From CAZNPH01 sp964574985 (lineage in GTDB: Bacteria; Bacteroidota; Bacteroidia; Bacteroidales; SM23-62), in contig CAZNPH010000013.1 in NCBI GenBank assembly GCA_964574985.1, positions 48,787 to 112,786 of the forward strand: DNA of 64,000 bases. The letters run 5' to 3'. Of the stretch, positions 9,925 through 18,045 are shown one piece after another. The position numbers and the translations under genes are program-made. The notes beneath the pieces are model-generated. The model was not told the origin of the DNA, ran no database searches, and worked only from the letters and a program-made list of their open reading frames with translations. How positions within the stretch are numbered: position 1 is the first letter of the stretch; each line of letters begins with the position of its first letter.

Positions 9925-11016
9925 TCAACCCTGATCGGTCACATTGCCTTTGATCCAGAGAATGACCCGGGAATTTTCGGGATCGTTGGTGATCACCGTA
10001 ACGGTTTTGTTCTGTTTGCCCAACCGGCCGGCTGAATTGAAAATGACCCTGATCTTTGTGCTTTCTCCCGGACCGATCACTTCATTTTCGGGGCGAACGG
10101 CAGTACAACCGCAACTGGCCCTCACTTTGCGAATGATCAGATCGGATTTGCCATTGTTGGTCACCAGAAACTCGTGTTCCACTTTCTCACCCCGCTTGAT
10201 GGTACTGAAATTAAAAACCGGGTCTTTTACCTTGAATACGGGGGCATTCTCCAGCTCCTCCGGGGTCAGTCCTGAAAAATCCTCCTGAACGGTCGCACTG
10301 ACCGTGAGGCGGTTCTGTGGCTCACGCCGGCCGTCAAGCAACACATATACGCGGGAGATAACGAATCCCCAGTCATTGACCTTTTCCCCGTCATATATGC
10401 CTTCGATGGTCCCTTTCTGGTTCGGCTGAAGGACGGGCGGATCGGGTGTAAGGGAAAGATATCCGGGCACATTTTCAAAAGATACCCTGACCGGCTGCGA
10501 AGAAACATTGATCATGCCCAATGTTGCTTTTTTTTCCCGGCCTTTATAAATTGTGGCAAAACTCAGGTGGTTGGACATCAGGCGGATATTGCCCAGGCTG
10601 TACCGGTAAATATCTTCAACAGTCTTCTCTTTGGGGATGACATCGCCTTTTATCCTGAGAATGGTATTGGGATTTCCGGCATTGGAAACCACTTTGATGC
10701 TTTTGTTGAACGGACCCGGGCGGTTTTTGGGATTATAGGTAGCACCCACGTATCCCTTGTCTCCGGGCAATACGGGCTCACGCGTCCAGGAGGAAGATGT
10801 ACATCCGCAGGACGGCCGTACCCGGGTAATGATCAACGGCACGCTCCCCGTATTGGTGAATTCGAATCTATGGGTTACATTTCCGTCTTCTTCATTGATT
10901 TTGCCATAATCATGAACGGTTTTGTTAAAGGATATGTTCGCTTCTTTTTGTTGTGCATGCCCGGTTCCGGCGATCAGTAAAACACATGAAACAACGATCA
11001 ATGATGCCTTTTTCAT
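9925..11016 (-). CDS. Exported protein with two DUF1573 domains
   Basis: The protein has 363 residues with a signal peptide (MKKASLIVVSCVLLIAGTGHAQ). Two DUF1573 domains sit at about 30-120 and 260-360. Each carries the hallmark SCGCT motif (PSCGCTSS near residue 75 and ASCGCTAV near 305) preceded by F-x-N-T/N-G. Between them is a beta-rich segment of similar fold. The family is abundant in Bacteroidetes and is predicted to have ASH/immunoglobulin-like folds. Its function is not established, and the paired cysteines could bind metal or form a disulfide. It converges on meaB with no intergenic space, so no terminator lies between them. Confidence 0.85.
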   Translation of the reverse strand: MKKASLIVVSCVLLIAGTGHAQQKEANISFNKTVHDYGKINEEDGNVTHRFEFTNTGSVPLIITRVRPSCGCTSSSWTREPVLPGDKGYVGATYNPKNRPGPFNKSIKVVSNAGNPNTILRIKGDVIPKEKTVEDIYRYSLGNIRLMSNHLSFATIYKGREKKATLGMINVSSQPVRVSFENVPGYLSLTPDPPVLQPNQKGTIEGIYDGEKVNDWGFVISRVYVLLDGRREPQNRLTVSATVQEDFSGLTPEELENAPVFKVKDPVFNFSTIKRGEKVEHEFLVTNNGKSDLIIRKVRASCGCTAVRPENEVIGPGESTKIRVIFNSAGRLGKQNKTVTVITNDPENSRVILWIKGNVTDQG

Positions 11017-11087
11017 GACCTGTATTTTTTGTTAGAATTGCAACGGCGGAAAACGCGGAAAACAATAAATCATTGCATTCGGAGCAA

Positions 11088-11095
11088 CAAATTTA
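11088..11095 (-). promoter_or_regulatory. Candidate -7 element for the DUF1573 gene
   Basis: The minus strand reads TAAATTTG, 71 bases upstream of the DUF1573 start. No good TTTG partner is seen in the AT-rich upstream sequence. Confidence 0.35.
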
Positions 11096-11190
11096 ATAAA
11101 TTAATTGTTTTCAATACATACTTATACTGGATTCCGGTAATAAGGTTTCACAGGCAGGAATATTGTTTAAATTTACCCTCATATTTGCCC

Positions 11191-14100
11191 ATGGTTCAAA
11201 AGGCCAATATACACATTCTTCTGCCTGCCCTTCTTTTTTTCCTGACAGGTTTGCATCTGGACGCCCAGTTCTATAACGGCCACCAGATGACCTTCGGGAA
11301 GAACAGGGTGCAATACGACGATTTTTACTGGTATTTTTACCGGTATGATAAGTACGATGTTTATTTCAATCAGAACGGGAAAGCACTTGCCCAGTACACG
11401 GCCGATTACCTCCGGGAGGAGATCCACCGGGTGGAGAATTTTTTCGACTACACCCTGGAGAAACGTTTGATCTTCATCGTGTACAATAAACTAACCGATT
11501 ACAGGCAGAGCAACATCGGACTCATTACCGGGAAGGAGGATTACAATACCGGCGGGGCAACCAGGATCCTCCGGAATAAAGTATTCGTATATTTCCAGGG
11601 AGACCACAAGGAACTTGAGGAACAGATCACCGCATCGGTCACCGAAATACTGATCAACGAGATGATATACGGAAATGACCTGCGCCAGAATGTGGCCAAT
11701 TCAACCCTGATCAATTTGCCGGACTGGTATCTGAAAGGACTGATCTCCTACGTGGCCCGGGGATGGGATTTCGAGTTGGAGAACCATGTCAAGGACGGGA
11801 TCCTGAGCGGCAGATATGTCCGTTTCAACCGGCTGACCGGACAGGATGCCATTTATGCCGGGCATTCCTTCTGGAGGTTTATCGGAGAAAACTACGGGAA
11901 GTCAGTAATACCCAACATCATTTATCTCACCCGCATCAACAAGAATTCAAACAGCGGGTTCCTTTATGTGCTCGGACTGAATATCAAGGAATTGTCCCGT
12001 GAATGGCAGGCATACTACAAGAATCTTTTCGAGGAACCTGACACAGAAAGAAATCTGCCGGAAACAGGAAAGATCCTGAAAAAGACCCGGCCGAAAAAGG
12101 TATACGAGCAAATCAGGATCAGCCCCGGTGACAGGCATATCGCGTTTGTCACCAATGAATCGGGAAAGTACAAAATCTGGCTGTATGACAGTCAAACCGG
12201 CAAAAAAAAGAAAATTTACAGGAAAGGGCACCGCCTGGACCAGATCCCCGATTATACATATCCGGTCCTGGCCTGGCATCCGACAGGCAGGATCCTGACC
12301 TTTATCACCGAAGAAGAAGGTCAGCTGCGACTCAATTACTATACCCTCGAAAACAGGGAAATTACATCCATAAATCTTTTGCATTTTGAAAAAGTGCTGG
12401 ATTTCAGATATTCGGAGGACGGATTCAAACTGGTCCTTTCCGGGGTGGTGGAGGGCCAGACGGATATCTATGTACACAATATTGCAGCGGGCACCAATGA
12501 AAAAATAACGGATGATATATACGACGATCATCATCCGCGCTTTGTCAACGATTCCAAACAAATACTGTTCACCTCAAACCGGCCCGCGGATTCTGCTTTT
12601 GCTTTTGTGGACGGAGAGCCCCTGTACAGCAAATACTTTACCTACGACATGTACCTGGCGGATTATGACAGGGAGCCGGGCAAGCCGCCCAGGATCAGAA
12701 AGGTTTCCGATGAAGGCTGTGACAACGACATACAACCTTATGAAACCGAACGGAACGAATTCACCTATCTGAGCGACCGGAACGGGATTTTCAACCGGTT
12801 CGTGGCCCAATACGACAGCACCATCAGTTTCATCGATACCGTTACCCATTACCGTTATTTTACAGAATCATACCCGGTTACCAATTACTCCCGTAATATT
12901 CTCGGTCAGGACATCAATCCTGAAACAGGTACATACGGAGAGATCATATATCATGACGGGAGATACAAACTTTTTCAAGGAGAGCTGGTCAAACGGGAAA
13001 ATGCCTTCCAGGGGGATTTTGTCAAAACCGAATTCAGAAAAGAGCATTCCGAAATGCTGGCCCGCCAGGACAGTCTGAGACAAATGGAAGAGGAGGTCAT
13101 CCATATTGAAAATATCCGGGACAACCGGCTGATCACCGGCAATCAGGACACCCTTCGGCTGGGAAGCGACAAGATCGAGATCAACAATTATGTTTTCGAA
13201 CAGGAGAAACTGAACTACTACAACGAAAAGCTGAGCGGGGACAATGTAAATGTAAATGTGGTCCTGGACACGAATACGCTGATCCGGCCCTACATACGGA
13301 TATATGAAACATCCTTTTACATCAATCATATTGTCAACCAGATCGACTTCAACTTCCTGAACGAATCATACCAGCCGTTCACGGGAGGCGCCGTTTATTA
13401 TAACCCGGGCTTCAATATGCTTTTCAAGCTGGGAACCAATGATCTTTTCGAAGATTACAAGATCGTGGGCGGGGTGCGTTTTTCTTCAGATTTTGACAGC
13501 AATGAATACCTGCTCAGTTTTGAGAACCTGAAAAAAAGACTGGACAGGCAGATCATATTTCACAGGCAGGCATTCAAGAACCTTGCTGCGAATGCACTGG
13601 TCAAAACACACTCGAACCAGATACTCTTCAGCCTGAGATGGCCCTTCAACCAGGTCACATCCCTCAAAACAACCCTCAGCGGAAGATATGACCGGAACGT
13701 GTTCCTTTCCACCGATCTGAAAAATTTGAACGAGGACAATTACAACCGCTATTGGGCCGGATTGAAATTCGAGTACATTTTTGACAATACCCGTGACCTG
13801 GGACTGAACCTTTACCACGGAACCCGTTATAAAATTTTCTCCGAAGCATATAAACAGGTCAACGGCGTGCGTGACAACCTGTTTGTTGTGGGGGCAGATT
13901 TCCGGAACTATATCAGGATACACAGAACCCTGATCTGGGCCAACCGGTTCGCTGCAAGCGCATCCTACGGATCGGCAAGGTTGATATATTACCTGGGGAG
14001 CGTGGACAACTGGACAAAGCTCAATCCCCGGGTGGAAACCTTCGACCGCTCCATTCCCGTCGATTATTCCAAAAACTATGCATACCAGACCCTGGCCACC

Positions 14101-14496
14101 AACATGCGCGGTTTTACCCAGAACATCCGCAACGGGGACCGTTTCTCCGTGTTCAATTCCGAGATCCGCTGGCCGGTGATCCGTTATTTTGCCAACCATC
14201 CCATCAGTTCCAATTTCTGGAACAATCTTCAGCTGGTGGGATTCTTCGATATTGGCACGGCATGGAGCGGCCCCCACCCGTATGCCAAAGAAAATGCATA
14301 CGATACGGAAATACTTGAAAGCGGCCCCATCACCGTAACCATCGATACCAACCGTGATCCCATTGTGGCGGGTTACGGAGCCGGCATAAGGGCCATGTTG
14401 CTGGGTTATTTTGTTCGTTTTGACTGGGCCTGGGGCATTGAGAACAACGTAATCCTTCCCAGAATTTTCTACTTTTCCTTATCTTTGGATTTTTAG
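11191..14496 (+). CDS. Outer-membrane protein: protease-like domain, TolB-type propeller and beta-barrel
   Basis: The protein has 1101 residues. The ATG at 11191 gives a signal peptide (MVQKANIHILLPALLFFLTG, then HLDAQ); upstream in-frame codons lack one. Residues about 25-290 resemble the peptidase MA (gluzincin) fold: a DVYFNQNGKALAQYTADYL start, then ILINEMIYG where a HEXXH helix is expected, then LPDWYLKGLISYVA. The zinc ligands seem lost. About 310-640 carries WD40/PD40-like TolB propeller repeats (ISPGDRHIAFVTNESGKYKIWLY, ILFTSNRP, FTYLSDRNG). The rest is beta-rich and ends in a BamA/D15-like barrel (GYGAGIRAMLLGYFVRFDWAWG) with a terminal aromatic, FYFSLSLDF, as usual for outer-membrane barrels. 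The start lies only 3 bases after CATATTTG, a near-match to the -7 element. Its function is unknown. Confidence 0.85.
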   Translation: MVQKANIHILLPALLFFLTGLHLDAQFYNGHQMTFGKNRVQYDDFYWYFYRYDKYDVYFNQNGKALAQYTADYLREEIHRVENFFDYTLEKRLIFIVYNKLTDYRQSNIGLITGKEDYNTGGATRILRNKVFVYFQGDHKELEEQITASVTEILINEMIYGNDLRQNVANSTLINLPDWYLKGLISYVARGWDFELENHVKDGILSGRYVRFNRLTGQDAIYAGHSFWRFIGENYGKSVIPNIIYLTRINKNSNSGFLYVLGLNIKELSREWQAYYKNLFEEPDTERNLPETGKILKKTRPKKVYEQIRISPGDRHIAFVTNESGKYKIWLYDSQTGKKKKIYRKGHRLDQIPDYTYPVLAWHPTGRILTFITEEEGQLRLNYYTLENREITSINLLHFEKVLDFRYSEDGFKLVLSGVVEGQTDIYVHNIAAGTNEKITDDIYDDHHPRFVNDSKQILFTSNRPADSAFAFVDGEPLYSKYFTYDMYLADYDREPGKPPRIRKVSDEGCDNDIQPYETERNEFTYLSDRNGIFNRFVAQYDSTISFIDTVTHYRYFTESYPVTNYSRNILGQDINPETGTYGEIIYHDGRYKLFQGELVKRENAFQGDFVKTEFRKEHSEMLARQDSLRQMEEEVIHIENIRDNRLITGNQDTLRLGSDKIEINNYVFEQEKLNYYNEKLSGDNVNVNVVLDTNTLIRPYIRIYETSFYINHIVNQIDFNFLNESYQPFTGGAVYYNPGFNMLFKLGTNDLFEDYKIVGGVRFSSDFDSNEYLLSFENLKKRLDRQIIFHRQAFKNLAANALVKTHSNQILFSLRWPFNQVTSLKTTLSGRYDRNVFLSTDLKNLNEDNYNRYWAGLKFEYIFDNTRDLGLNLYHGTRYKIFSEAYKQVNGVRDNLFVVGADFRNYIRIHRTLIWANRFAASASYGSARLIYYLGSVDNWTKLNPRVETFDRSIPVDYSKNYAYQTLATNMRGFTQNIRNGDRFSVFNSEIRWPVIRYFANHPISSNFWNNLQLVGFFDIGTAWSGPHPYAKENAYDTEILESGPITVTIDTNRDPIVAGYGAGIRAMLLGYFVRFDWAWGIENNVILPRIFYFSLSLDF

Positions 14497-14518
14497 AGAA
14501 AAATCAAAATTATCAATC

Positions 14519-14887
14519 ATGAGCCCTTCCACCATTTTTACCCTGATGATGATCGGTCTGCTTGCCGGGATGGTCAGCGGCTTTTTCGGGGTAGGCGGCG
14601 GCATCATAATGGTCCCGGCCCTGGTCTTCATTATGGGCCTCTCCCAGCACCAGGCCCAGGGAACGAGTCTGGCCGTCATGGTGCTCCCGGTAGTCCTTCT
14701 TGGAGCGATCAACTATTATAAAGCGGGATATATCAACATCCGTTTCGCCATATTTGTGATCATTGCCTTCGTTGCAGGAGTTTATCTGGGTTCTCTCGCC
14801 TCCATCAGTCTGCCTGACGCAACCCTCAGAAAAGCATTCGGTGTCCTTATGATCATCGCGGGAATCAAAATGATCCTCCAAAAATAA
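14519..14887 (+). CDS. Half-size TauE/SafE family membrane permease
   Basis: This is a 122-residue membrane protein with about four hydrophobic helices. The N-terminal motif GLLAGMVSGFFGVGGGIIMVP is the family signature of TauE/SafE (DUF81) transporters, which move sulfite, sulfonates or related anions. Full-length members have two such halves in about 250 residues, and this one has a single half. It ends naturally at ILQK with a stop, and no second half follows, so it may work as a dimer. The next gene starts 6 bases downstream, so the two probably share a transcript. The substrate cannot be read from the sequence. Confidence 0.8.
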   Translation: MSPSTIFTLMMIGLLAGMVSGFFGVGGGIIMVPALVFIMGLSQHQAQGTSLAVMVLPVVLLGAINYYKAGYINIRFAIFVIIAFVAGVYLGSLASISLPDATLRKAFGVLMIIAGIKMILQK

Positions 14888-14893
14888 CCACCC

Positions 14894-16081
14894 ATGGATC
14901 ACAAAGACAGAATACAGTCCATTACAAAAAAAAATCTTGGAGAGATCATCGTGATCCGGAGGCATTTGCATCAACATCCCGAGCTGTCCTTCGAAGAACA
15001 TAAAACCGCCGCCTATATTGCAGGCAAACTGAAAGAATACGGGATCCCCTGTGAAACGGGAATTGCCGGAACCGGCATCTGCGCAACTATCCGGGGCAAC
15101 AACCCCCGGGGAAAAATGATCGCCCTCCGCGCCGAACTGGATGCATTGCCCGTGGAAGAAAAATCCGGTCTGCCGTTCAGTTCCAGGGTGCCGGGGAAAA
15201 TGCATGCCTGCGGACATGATATGCACATGGCATCCCTGCTGGGATGCGGAAAAATTTTACACGAACTGAACAGGGAATGGAACGGTACGGTCCAGCTCAT
15301 CTTCCAGCCCGGTGAAGAAAAAGCCCCTGGAGGCGCAGTCAAAATGCTGAAATCCGGTTTATTCAAAAAGAAAAAGCCCGATACGATACTGGCCCAGCAT
15401 GTGCTTCCGGAAATGGAAACAGGCAGGACAGGCTTCCGCAGCGGCCCGTACATGGCATCCAGTGATGAACTTTTCATTGATCTTTCGGGCCCGGGCGGCC
15501 ACGGTGCCATGCCCCAGGATACCAGTGATCTCGTTCTGGCCGCCTCCCAGCTGATCGCAGGCCTCCAGCAGGTGGTCAGCCGCCGGGCCGATCCGATGAT
15601 CCCCACGGTGCTCAGTTTCGGGAAATTTGTGGCCGACGGTGCCACCAATGTGCTTCCCGGAAAAGTACAGATCGAGGGAACTTTCCGGACCATGAACGAG
15701 GAATGGCGCACTCAGGCCCTTCAGCTGATCCGGCAAATATGCAGAGACATTTCAGGCGCCATGGGTGCACAATCCACACTAAGGAGAGTAGAAGGATATC
15801 CCCTGCTGGTAAATCATCCCGGTATCAATGGACCGGCTGCCGGTTTCGCCCGGGAATACCTGAATCCCGGCAACGTCCTTGAACTTGAAAAAAGAATGAC
15901 CTCGGAAGATTTTGCTCACTTCACCCGGGAAATACCCGGCATATTGTACAGACTGGGAGTCAAAAAACCGGGTAAGAAACCGGCACCCCTGCATTCATCC
16001 TGCTTCGACCCGGATGAAGATGCATTGCTGACCGGAACCGGACTGATGGCTTATCTGACCTTCAGATTCCTGCATTCATAA
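14894..16081 (+). CDS. M20 family amidohydrolase (N-acyl-amino-acid/hippurate hydrolase type)
   Basis: The protein has 395 residues. The zinc-binding sequence MHACGHDMHMASLLG is near residue 103 (C and H ligands). QPGEEKAPGGA near 138 holds the catalytic Glu pair, and a late HSSCFDPDE supplies the last histidine. The dimerisation domain lies at about 185-300 (GPGGHGAMPQ, then FGKFVADGATNVLPG, then GTFRTMNEEWR). This is the M20D subfamily, which removes acyl groups from amino acids or related amides in the cytoplasm. There is no signal peptide. The exact substrate is not predictable. It lies 6 bases after the TauE-like gene. Confidence 0.93.
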   Translation: MDHKDRIQSITKKNLGEIIVIRRHLHQHPELSFEEHKTAAYIAGKLKEYGIPCETGIAGTGICATIRGNNPRGKMIALRAELDALPVEEKSGLPFSSRVPGKMHACGHDMHMASLLGCGKILHELNREWNGTVQLIFQPGEEKAPGGAVKMLKSGLFKKKKPDTILAQHVLPEMETGRTGFRSGPYMASSDELFIDLSGPGGHGAMPQDTSDLVLAASQLIAGLQQVVSRRADPMIPTVLSFGKFVADGATNVLPGKVQIEGTFRTMNEEWRTQALQLIRQICRDISGAMGAQSTLRRVEGYPLLVNHPGINGPAAGFAREYLNPGNVLELEKRMTSEDFAHFTREIPGILYRLGVKKPGKKPAPLHSSCFDPDEDALLTGTGLMAYLTFRFLHS

Positions 16082-16229
16082 ACTGTTTTCAAGGACCTGT
16101 CCGGTGTTTTGCCTGCAAAACAAGGCGAAACCGGATGCGGCCCGGCAAGCCGCAAATTTTGCCGCAAATCATTGGCAAGTCCGCGTTTTTATGTGGCGGG
16201 GAAAAGCACAGGACTGCATGCCGGTCCTT

Positions 16230-17231
16230 TTACGGATCGTATGCACTCCGGTTCAGTATTTTTTGATAATCATCCTCACACATCAGTTCATCGAGAGGAA
16301 CCTTCCGGCCAAGCGCATAGGATTCGACGATCCTCCACCCGATCCACACGGCAGCCCTGGCCGGTGAATTCTGCCCGAAATCACGGGTAAAAGGACCATC
16401 CTTTATGAACCTGGTAATGGTCATGGGGGAAGTCTCGAACAGTAGTTTTCTTTCCACCAGATGGGTCCATGCATGCTTTTCAAATGTCCTGCACCATTCC
16501 GTTTCAGCAGGGGTAAAACCCATAATAACACTGTCAGGAGCCGATGGCATCATGGATTTGGTAAAATACATCATCTTGCCCTGATAGATCATATTGCTGA
16601 GCAGGTTGTCGATGGAATCGTTGTATTCGAACTCCGTCACACCCCATGAATACATACAGTCGGGAACAATCCTGCCCGGATGCATCCGTTCCCGCTGGTA
16701 CTGATAATAGCCAAGCATCTCATAATACTTCGAATCCCTGCCCAGGTACATATCCAGTCCGACCGCGAGAATGCCCCGGGCAACCACGATGCCACGGTTG
16801 AACCTGGAGACAAAGCTTATGACTTCAGGAATTTCCCGGTCGGGGAAATAATACCGGTAATGGCTGAATACACCGGAGAAGTCATCCTCGATCTGACCGA
16901 GATCGTCGAATTTTTCCACAACCGCCCGGTAAACTTCATTGTTCAGGTAATCTGTCAGGAACCGTTTCAGATAATCCGGATAGGCAATGCTCCCCGGACT
17001 TCCTATCCCGATGATGTTCCGGTTAAAAAGCTCGAAGAACCGGCCATATTCCCCTTGCAGGTAAGGCAATGCCTGACCGGTCTCCGACGGGTCCACGGCA
17101 AACAGGTCTTTTTCAAACCGCTTGATCTCAATGTCCACCTCATTGCCTGACACATTCACCTGATAGGGATCCCGCCTGCAGGAACCGAATACGGCCAGGA
17201 CCAGGATGAAAACGGCGATGATCTTTCTCAT
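16230..17231 (-). CDS. gldB: Gliding motility lipoprotein GldB
   Basis: The protein has 333 residues. The N-terminus MRKIIAVFILVLAVFGSC is a lipoprotein signal peptide with the acylated cysteine at residue 18. The body matches the GldB family: FEKDLFAVDPSETGQALPYLQ near the start, YFPDREIPEVISFVSRFNRGIV, the DMYLGRDSKYYE segment, and RAAVWIGWRIVESY near the end. GldB is needed for gliding in Flavobacterium and is widespread in Bacteroidetes, including non-gliding species. Its molecular role is unknown. It is divergent from a PorT-like gene and close to nadE, a neighbourhood that recurs in the phylum. The 148 bases between its stop and the M20 gene hold only weak hairpins (16101-16134). Confidence 0.88.
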   Translation of the reverse strand: MRKIIAVFILVLAVFGSCRRDPYQVNVSGNEVDIEIKRFEKDLFAVDPSETGQALPYLQGEYGRFFELFNRNIIGIGSPGSIAYPDYLKRFLTDYLNNEVYRAVVEKFDDLGQIEDDFSGVFSHYRYYFPDREIPEVISFVSRFNRGIVVARGILAVGLDMYLGRDSKYYEMLGYYQYQRERMHPGRIVPDCMYSWGVTEFEYNDSIDNLLSNMIYQGKMMYFTKSMMPSAPDSVIMGFTPAETEWCRTFEKHAWTHLVERKLLFETSPMTITRFIKDGPFTRDFGQNSPARAAVWIGWRIVESYALGRKVPLDELMCEDDYQKILNRSAYDP

Positions 17232-17321
17232 TGTCCGGAATTCAAGGCATGAAACAGCAATCTTTTCAAAATGGTGGAAAAGTTATGAAATCTTTTGCCC
17301 GTTGGCACATAAAAAATTGTA

Positions 17322-17329
17322 TATTTTTG
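17322..17329 (+). promoter_or_regulatory. -7 element before the PorT-like gene
   Basis: TATTTTTG matches TAnnTTTG. A TTTG at 17294-17297 is 24 bases upstream, longer than usual. The element precedes the chosen ATG by 55 bases. Confidence 0.35.
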
Positions 17330-17384
17330 CAGGTGGGGCTGTTCCCGGAGATCAATGCAGAACATCATGCAAAAACAAAGGCCC

Positions 17385-18035
17385 ATGAAAAAGATCCTCA
17401 TCCTTGCCCTTCTTTTTTCCTCCCTGCAGGCTTTTCCGCAAGGCCTGCGGTTCAGCGTGTTTTTTGACCCGGCCATTTCATGGATGAATCCGGATGTAAA
17501 GAACATAAACCGTGATGGTGTTCGTCCCGGTTTCGGATTCGGAATGATGATGGATGCCTTCTTTGCCAGGTATTATGCATTTTCCACCGGCTTGTCCATA
17601 AAAAATACGGGGGGGGTCCTTTTTTTCGAAGATCCGACCACTCTGAGTGTACACGGTTCGGTGGATACGGTTCCGGGAGGCAGCGATATCACGTACAAGC
17701 TCCAGTACATATCCGTTCCGGTTGGACTGAAATTCAAGTCCAATGAGATAGGGTACACCACATTCTGGGCCAATCTGGGCCTTCTGCCCGAGATGCGGGT
17801 ACGGGCCACAGCCGATGTCACCGAGATCAATTTTCAAAACGAGAACATCATAGAAGAAACCGGATTGTTCAATACATCCTATTTCATCGGTGGAGGGATC
17901 GAGTATTCCCTCGGGGGAAACACCGCCCTGATCAGCGGAGTTTATTATACCAACGGTTTCCTGGATATCGCCCAAAAGGAAGAATTCGGGATCACCACGG
18001 GAAGCGTAACCCTCCGGCTAGGCATTTTGTTCTAA
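17385..18035 (+). CDS. PorT-like outer-membrane beta-barrel protein
   Basis: The protein has 216 residues from the ATG at 17385, which gives a standard signal peptide (MKKILILALLFSSLQAFPQG). An in-frame ATG at 17355 would add ten non-hydrophobic residues ahead of it. The mature part is a chain of amphipathic beta strands (FSVFFDPAISWM, GFGFGMMMDAFFARYYAFSTGL, YKLQYISVPVGLKFK, YFIGGGIEYSLGGNTALISG) ending in SVTLRLGILF, as in small outer-membrane barrels of the PorT/outer-membrane protein beta-barrel families. PorT itself is part of T9SS in Porphyromonas, but barrels of this type have many roles, so only family membership is claimed. It ends 10 bases before nadE. Confidence 0.75.
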   Translation: MKKILILALLFSSLQAFPQGLRFSVFFDPAISWMNPDVKNINRDGVRPGFGFGMMMDAFFARYYAFSTGLSIKNTGGVLFFEDPTTLSVHGSVDTVPGGSDITYKLQYISVPVGLKFKSNEIGYTTFWANLGLLPEMRVRATADVTEINFQNENIIEETGLFNTSYFIGGGIEYSLGGNTALISGVYYTNGFLDIAQKEEFGITTGSVTLRLGILF

Positions 18036-18045
18036 AAAACACTGC

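Noticed and set aside
13486..14277. Leftward frame of 263 codons
   Set aside because: It is antisense to the barrel part of the 1101-residue outer-membrane protein and has no family features.
16101..16134. Possible terminator after the M20 gene
   Set aside because: CCGGT...ACCGG encloses GTTTTG-CCTG-CAAAAC, but there is no T tract, and the stem is short.
16104..16390. Two rightward frames after the M20 gene
   Set aside because: Both run into the 3' end of gldB on the opposite strand, and their sequences show no conserved motif or signal peptide.
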